A DNA stretch of 64,000 nt from Crossaster papposus (Eukaryota > Echinodermata > Asteroidea > Velatida > Solasteridae). The notes beneath the pieces were generated by a model, which had not been told where the DNA came from, did not search any database, and worked only from the letters and a program-made list of their open reading frames with translations. The stretch is from the NCBI GenBank assembly GCA_037893245.1, contig JBAIAA010000237.1:1116001-1180000 (forward strand), in the 5' to 3' direction. A program made the position numbers and the translations under genes. Shown one piece after another: positions 24,501-33,500 of this stretch (position 1 is the stretch's first letter; each line of letters opens with the position of its first letter).

Positions 24501-27500
24501 ACAGGCCAAGCTGGTAGCACAAGAAGATGAGATGCAGAAAACCATCAATAAGGTGAGATGTAGGAGCAGAACCAGGGTGGGTTATGAGGCCTAGCTGACC
24601 TGGATGCCAGGGTCAAGGCCTTACAGGCCAAGCTGGTAGCACAAGAAGATGAGATGCAGAAAACCATCAATAAGGTGAGATGTAGGAGCAGAACCAGGGT
24701 GGGTTATGAGGCCTAGCTGACCTGGATGCCAGGGTCATGGCCTTACAGGCCAAGCTGGTAGCACAAGAAGATGAGATGCAGAAAACCATCAATAAGGTGA
24801 GATGTAGGAGCAGAACCAGGGTGGGTTACAAGGCCTAGCTGACCTGGATGTCAGGGTTGTGGCCTTACAGGCCAAGCTGGCAGGGCAAAAGGATGAGATG
24901 CAGAAAGCCATTGATAAGGTGAGATGTAGGAGCAGAGCCAGGGTAGGTTACGGGGCCTACCTGACCTGGATGCCAGGGTTGTGGCCTTACAGGCCAAGCT
25001 GGTAGCACAAGAGGACAAGATGGAGAAAACCATCGATATGGTGAGATGAAGGAGCAGAGCCAGGGTAGGTTATGAGGCCTAGTTGACCTGGATGCCAGGG
25101 TCAAGGCCTTACAGGCCAAGCTGGCAGCACAAGAGGACAAGATGGAGAAAACCATCGATAAGGTGAGATGTAGGAGCAGAGCCAGGGTGGGTTACGAGGT
25201 CTAGCTGACCTGGATGCCAATATATTACAATATTAAAGCCATTTGCGAGTTAAAATTGAATAACATCTGGTTCAAAGTTAAAATGTGCCAAGCAATTTGC
25301 GCAAGTCAGTGTACCAGATCTTATTTGTATTTAACTCGCAAATGTCTTATTTCATCTGAGTGGTGGAATTGTATTATTGAGACAAAGGTAGGCTATTATC
25401 TAAATCTGTTGTCATTTTAAATATCAGGGTTTGGTGTTTTTTAGGAAGAAAATATTTACCAAGTTTGTATAACTTCTTTTCTTCTTCTGCAGGCAATCTC
25501 TGAGGCTATTGATAACAAGGTAAGCTAACAGCAATTCAGGATAACATTTATAAAAGTACTTGTTTTTGTTTTACTTTTGTCATCATCTTTTGCAGTCACT
25601 TAAAGCGTGTATGTCCCGGTGGTATTATATTAACACAAATAAAGCCTCAGTCACACCAGATCGTAGGATTTATGGATCGTGCGATTGGTGGCGATTTGGC
25701 CGAGGTATGACCAATCGGCAATGTTTGCTACAATCTCCGTTAGCTGTCGCATACTGCGATTGATCTTTAAGACTGATGGTAGGTCATGCGATCACCAACA
25801 ATTGGAGAAGATCAATGGCAAGATCAATTGTAGGTAATCGTGCGACTAGTGATGGCGATCAGCGACCGCTTGCACGATCGTTCGTGAGGTTGTACGACAA
25901 GTAGCACCACCAATCGTCAGGTGGCACAACCAGTTGCACGCCCAACTGTGCGACTGCGTGACCCGCGATCATCCACGACTGGTGGTGCGACCATGCGCGA
26001 CTGGTGATCCGAGCATGTAAAACATCTCTGCGACCTCTTACGATTTGGAAGCGCAGGTCAGAAGTTTTGAACATGACCATTCGACCTTGCTGCGACTGAT
26101 TTTGCTCTGGTGATCACCCACGACCTCAGCGACCAGTCGTACGCACTTTCTACAAGTTTTCGGTCGCAGCTAGGTTGTAACCTGGGGCCAATTTCATAAA
26201 ACATGTAAGCACACAAATTTGCTTAGCAACAAAATAGTTTTGCTCAGTAAAAACAGGTTACCAGCCAAAACTCTATGTGCTTTTCATGCTGAGCAAAAAC
26301 CTGCTGAACATCAGTCACAAACGATAAACATCAACTGAATATTTTATTTGTAACCTTGTTTTTTTCCCGAGGAAGAATTTTCATGCTAAGCAAATTGCTG
26401 TGCTTACATGTTTTATGAAATCGGTCCCAGGTCGTAGGCCCGGTGTGACTGGGCCTTAAGGCAAACAAATGTAGTTAAAATTCAAGAAAAATTGTTAAAT
26501 TCAATACTTCTTGAAAACATATATTGTAGCCAAACTATCAAAGGTTGAAAACTAAACCTACTCAAGTTTTTTTAAGAATATTCTACAAAATATCTTAACA
26601 TTGGCTTTGGGTATCTATCGCATATTTGTACTAACCATGTGCATTACATTTGTCATTGCTGTTCAGCTTTCTTTAACTGACCTTCATGTGGTAAGAAAAC
26701 ATATATTATTCTTGTCATTTTTCGTACAGCTTTTTTTATTGCCGATCAGCTTTGTGGACATTGGTGTCAAGCAAGTTGTGCATGTGTACTCATTTATCAG
26801 TGTTTCGGATAGCACAAAAGTCCAGCACGGTACAACCATTGGACCATGCCGCTCCACATTGTACAACTTGCCAAAATGTACCCCTTCTCTCGTTTATCAA
26901 TGCTATTGACCTGCATGTGAGCGTTGTACAAATCTCATTAATTTAACCCTAACTTATAATTCTGTATAGTTCTTTAATGTATATGAGTTGCTATTGCTCA
27001 TATTCTCATGAATATACATTCACGCACCACCCAGCTCCTGAAAAAATATATCGCGAACAACTACTTCAGTTAGTAATAAGTGTCTTCCATATATATATAC
27101 ATTGTTTATAATTATCGTCTGTTTCTGTTTTAAAGTGCTGCACAGTCTACATTGGGTGTCCCTTTCACTCCAAACATTGTTGTTTTTGTGTGTTTCTTAC
27201 ATGAAGATAGCATCTTTCTTTTGATTTTGTTTTAAATACTTTTTCAGCTAGTCAGTTTTGTTGCATGTGTGGCGTGTATTATTGTAAATTGCTCTAAGTG
27301 TGAAGTACAGCTTTAGGATGCTGTTCGTTTGGAAAACAAATCACACGTATCAGCAATTTGGTAATTGTACAGAATCTTGAGGATCTTTTGGTGGGCAGAG
27401 GTCGAAATAGGGGTGCTCCGGTATTAGAAAGGAGGATAACATTCTCCTTACAGTACTGTTTGTTGCACTTCAATCGGACATTTCATTAACAGGTTATGGC

Positions 27501-30500
27501 TGTTTAACCAGTTCGCGCCGGAGGACGTAAATACACGCAAAGTTTTTCCCAGATTCAAAACGGATGACGCATAAACACGTCACAAGCGAGGCCGAAAAAA
27601 TGTCTGTCAGCAGCGAGCAAGGCCAGAAATGCATGGGTGTGCTTCCCGGTACTATCGGCCAGAACACGCCTCGGATCGGGTTTTGTTAAAAACAATCTCG
27701 CGCCTTTGCTCGGTGATGTTAAAATAATCCCGGCGCAAACTGGTTAAAGTTTATCAACATAATGTAAAATAAAATAAAAATAAATGTAAAATATTGAGAA
27801 AAAGTTTCGAGTTTTGTACATGGATGATATGACAACACTTTGGTTATATTTCCTTAAAAACACTTTTATTTCACTACCACAATACTATTTCTTAACAAAA
27901 TATAGTTACATGTAGTAGGCACACATGATGTACCAAAGATGGCACATATCAATAAATCTGAAAATTAAAAAAAATCACTGTTTATTCATTATTAATTTTT
28001 ATAGTTTTTTCCACTGTACCCAGTTCCATCTCATTTTGTCAGAATGCCTCGCATGTTATTAATGATAATTGACAAGTGATAGTTGTAAACCTTGAAATTA
28101 TAGTTTTGGAAACATGATACAATTTTCTGTATTTCAGAATTCATAAAATTAAATTTTTTGGAACAATTACAGGATATCTAGCGGAATCATTTTGCTGGAT
28201 GCCTACAATCATTATTTACTTTCAAATAAGCAAGATAGTTATTAATAATTTGGTAGTAAATATTTTTGATATCTCCAAATCAAAAATGTGTATCCTACCT
28301 TTAATCATTATTCATAAGTCCCTTTAAAGTTAACTTGTTCCACGCGGGCAATTCAGTGTTTGTGCAATTACGTGATAAACATCTAACAATCGCAAATACG
28401 TGACAAGGATACCTATTGCACTTTTTACATTTTTTTTCGTTCCAACGAAAGGTTTTTACGTCTACGGTTCTCACAGTGAATGCTTGTAAATGTGCATGTT
28501 TTTAGTTCTTCAGGCAGTGTCGGTCATTGTGCAGAATGGAGTATCTTCTTTTTTCCACAGGCGACCAAAGTGATGATGGAAGACCAGGCTGAGAAACTAG
28601 AGAAGCTGGATGACTGGCGAGACAGCGCTGAGAAGAAACTCAAACGGATCAAGGAGCGTATGGATGAACTCGGACCAGAGGTGGGCCAAAATTACTTTAT
28701 GTAATATTTAGCTAGTTTAGGCGTTCAAGTATTCCTACTTTAACTACTTTTCTCATCTTGCTCCTACTTTTTCTAATTTTTCTACTTTTTCTAATATTTC
28801 TAAGAGGGCCTAATATTTTGATCTTAATAATGTCATTTTTTTATATAGCGCTTTAGGCCGAGTTCGGGCGGTCTCTTCTTGACACGCGTAACTTGTTCTT
28901 GCAAAACCCTTGTGGATAGGTGGTGTGTGTTCTTGTTCCGAGTGCAATGTTCACGGGTCGCGTTCCCGCCGTTCGAGCGCGAGAACAGAGTTCGCGTGTC
29001 AAGAACAGACCGCCCGAACTCGGCCTTAGACTCCAACAATGTGGGTGTATCAAAGCGCTTTACAATTATTATGCCTGTTCACCAGGAACGAGACCATTTC
29101 TGCAGCAGCTCAAGATCAGCGCATGTGGTCTCTACCTTCACAAGTACCCATTACTCCTGGGTGGAGAGGGGCAATTGTAGCAAAGTGTCTTGCCCAAGAA
29201 CACAAGCACCATGTTCCCTGCCAGGGTTCGAACCCACGTATCATCGTACAGGAGTCAAACACCATAACCACTGGACCACAGCGCCCTAGATCTTAACAAG
29301 GTCTTCTTCAGAGACAACACTACTGTGTACATGAAACAAACATATAAAGGGTGACATACAAGCTTGATGCACATTATGGTTTAGAGAAGAAAAACACAAA
29401 AGAGAAATAACAGAGTGATGATTAGGCTAAGGGAATAAAAAAAGATGAGGTCGGAGGTCAGAGTGGGTAGGACCAATGACCGACCAAGGGGGTGAAGGGG
29501 TACATACATTTGGTTGGAAAAAATAAAATCTCATTGCGAGTTTTACTTATGAGCACACATACATAAAGAAAAAACATCTAAGTGCTTATTACATATGTGA
29601 TGCGATCAAGCAAAATCAGTCTGAATTAGGCCTTGGTTATTTTTGGGGATTTTTACACATTCTGTTGTAGCGTACTTCAGGCTCCATTTCAGTGAAAACC
29701 CCATGTGAATACGACCTTTGGTTAAAAAATTACAACCATTTGAACACCAGCACGTTAAAAATAAAGAAACTGAGAAAGTCAAGTTTTTGTATCACTTCCT
29801 TTTTGAATTTGGTTAAAAGATTATTTTCATGTAAAAGAAAAATATTTTCCCCTTCTGTTTTTGTAAAAAAAGGCAATTTTGATTTGTCCACCCCTACGAA
29901 CATATTTTGGCCCGATCTCAAAACAAGAATTGCCGAGTTCCGACTGATTTTGCTTGATCGCATCACATATGTGACCATCCACAACAAAAGGGCCGTAAAG
30001 TCGCCAGAGCTTATTTTGAGAAAAGGACTATTAAAATATGTGAAAAACAACTATGTCTTTATAATTCATCATTTAAAGCTTATTTCTTGTAGATTTCAAT
30101 TCTCTAAATATCTCAAAGCGTCAAGATGCTTACTTTACAGCCCTTTCGTAGTAGACGGTCACATATAGAGCTGGGCCAAAAAAGGAAACTAATTTTGAAA
30201 TTGAATAAATTGTCTACTTGCTTATAATCTTTGGCTTTTAAGGACCCAGCTCACTTAAGGTTGATATTCCCGTTCTCATTATTCAGATTGGTGAGATGAA
30301 TCGGACCAATGAGACGGTGCAAGAGAACATGAAGGGACTGATTGATGCGGAATCCAAGGATAGGTAAGTGGATTGAGTGGTTACGAGGTAGAGGAGGCTC
30401 TAACGACTTAGATTCGCTCCTTCTACTTTGGTAGACAAAACACGCCACACATGCATACAGCTAACGTCTTTGTATATTGTGCAGCCGACGTCAGTCTTTG

Positions 30501-33500
30501 TAACATTGTTAATACATTTGTGTATACACATGTACATGCAATTTGATACATTTCCCATTCATAAAAACAGGCACGTGCGAGTTGTGCGCGCGTACGTATA
30601 CATGTACACTGTACATTGTACATGTACAAACTATGTACATGTACGTACATGTGTACACATTATGGCTATTTAGTTGGTACATTACTGCTAGGTTTATTCA
30701 CTGCATTAAAATTGTCTCGTGTTTGGGCGTGAGTACCATTAACTACCATAGTGGCAGCGTCAGAAACCTTTTTCCGTTCACGCATTTTCGGCTCAAAAAG
30801 TCAGGGGAAAGTGGCCAGGAAATGCCTCAGATTGCACCAGAGAGCATCTAGAATCCAAAATATTTCGGGACCCTTTAATAAGCAGGCCCTAATGGGCGTC
30901 GCGCTCGCAGTGTCTTCCCCCCTAAATATTTACACAAATCCCGGATCAGCCCCTGGGGCCACAACAGCAGGTCTATCGAAGGCTGAGCAATTGTCCCATT
31001 CCAAGAAGGCACTACACTCGTTGTGTAAATGAGTCGTCTTTATAGTGTTTGGCATCTATTGTGATTGATAGCTGAAGGCAGGGATAATAATTCAACCGTC
31101 ATCAAGCGTGACTCGGTTTTCTCTTTCACAAATTTGATTTAGACATTGGCGGGTGACTTTGTTTTTCTGTTTGGTACTGTTTATGTATCCTCGTTTTATC
31201 AGCAGGGCATATTGGCTCAAGACGGTTTGCTTTGTGTCTTAACCCCAATACTCTCTGGGCATTGTCAATGATTTGTCATAATTTCAATTGTTCAGTCGGT
31301 TCTAGGGCTGTTCATTTGCGAAAGTTTAGATTTCGATATTCGAAACTGTGTTATGACAAACAAATTATAATATATTCGAAACTTAAAGAAATAAAAAAAT
31401 AAAAAAATAAAATAGCATTTCATGGTTTTTTTCGAAATAAGAAGTTACTGAATGGCGATGATATTAATGTTTATTTGTGGATGAATTTTTGTTACTTGTA
31501 CCTGCTGATCTGTGTAACTTTCTGGTACAATGTACATGATTATTGAGTTTGGATCTCTGAAAAACAGAGAAACTCTGGTTGCCCGGAGCCCTGGTGCGGT
31601 TGTCCCGACGCCGTCCGGGCCCGGGATTTGTCAAGCTCTGCGACAAAATAGCTCTCTTCTAAAAGCACAAGGCATTATGTGTAGTACCGGGTCACGGTAT
31701 AAGAAAAAAAGACTGAGCTTGGTAAGGTAAAAGAAAAGAAAGAAAAAACAGGTCAAATTCTGTAAAGAATTTTTTGTTTCCCTAACTTACATAATGCACC
31801 CAGAAATTACATTGTACACAAATATTGAACGTAAATGTACATATTACGTTATTTTACTTTTCCTGCCTCATAATACCCTCTCAATCCCTTAGTTTAAAAA
31901 CAAATATCTATAGAATATTTGTATTAATTTAATTTAGTAACAGAGTAAATCTGTGTCAGCCTTGGAAATGTTAATTGAAGTAATTTTTAGATCATTGATT
32001 GCAATGTGGAGTGTCATGGTTTGGGGCATTGGGTTTGTAGTCTGCGGGTAATTCTGCAGGGGCCAATTTCACAAAGCTGCTAAGCACAAAAATTTGCTTA
32101 GCATGAAAATTTGTCCTTGGTAAAAACAAGGTTACAGACCAAATTTTCACATGATCTTTATTGTTTTTGATTGATAATCAGCTGGTTTTTTGATTAGCAT
32201 GAAAAACACGTAGAATTTTAGCTGATAACTTGTTTTTATTGAGCAAGACTTTTTTGTGCTAAGCAAATTTTTGTGCTTAGCAGCTCCGTGAAATTGGCCC
32301 CAGGTTGTGGGTTTGAGCCGATCCTATGGTTATGGTGCGTGTACCCTTGGGAAAAGTACTTTAACTCTCTTTGCTACTCTTAACCCAGGAGTGAATGGGT
32401 ACCTGTGGGGGCAGAGAGGGTTATTGTGATTGATTTTAACCTTGCGCCAAAATGGCAGCATCCGGTTGTATACTCCCCAGAGAGCTGAGATGATATTTGG
32501 AATGTTTCATTGGCCCTAATTATTAGTAGAGTAATAATGATGTAGCGCCTTGAGAACTTGTGAGGGTGGATATGTGCACTTTATGAATATGCATTAATAT
32601 TATTATTAAGACTGGTTCAATACCTCCCGGAAAAGCAAATGCGACGCGAATTTGACGTCAAAAAGCATTTGCTGCGTAAAATCAATGATGTGTTCAACTT
32701 TTGCAAATTTTGCAAAGAGGATACGTTGTTTTTTTCAATACATTTCAAATGAACCACAAGGGAAACTGACTAGGTGACTACTGTATAAATTGAAAATTTA
32801 ACTTTTTTATTTTCCACGTTAGAATCCGTGATATCCAGATGGTTCGTCAGGACTTCGAAGCCAAGCACACCCAGCCTAGCAGGGCTGAGGACGTCGCGCC
32901 TGCCGTACCGGTCACTCAGAAGGAGAAGCTGGCCCAGGGCAAAGGAGGCAAAGTGGACGAAGCCACCAAGGCTAAGATTGAAGATATAGAGGACGTCATT
33001 AATACGGTAGGATTGGTGTTTTGTTTTTGTGTCCCCTTAAACAAAGTTTTGGGAGACGTTTGCCATTCCTAAATAGACCTGGAACCTAAAGGGAGGATAG
33101 ACACTTTTTGCAGATATCCAGAAATTGTACTACCCAATTATTAAGAAATATCTATAAAACAAGAACAACATAAAAACAACTGCCCGACACCTGTTAAAAA
33201 CAAATGCCGTTTTTTTTCTTGTTTTTCTCAGCATCCATGATTGTAAAACAGAATTTTGATTTTAATTTAGCTTGGATAGAGGAATCCTTGGGTGGGGTTT
33301 CATTAAACTCTTTTTAAATAGGATGTCAAAGGTCATGAAGGGGTCATTTGAGATTGAGATTTGAGAATGCACAAAATTTGACTTTTTCAGAAAACAAAAA
33401 AATGGGGATCGACCGTGAAAAAAAGCAACACTTCAGGATCGCTTGTTTAAATATGTGAGGCGTTCTGACAAAATATAACAATCATGGAATAAAAGAGAGA

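Noticed and set aside
24865..25155. Minus-strand 96-codon frame
   Set aside because: Antisense of the 122-bp exon-derived array.
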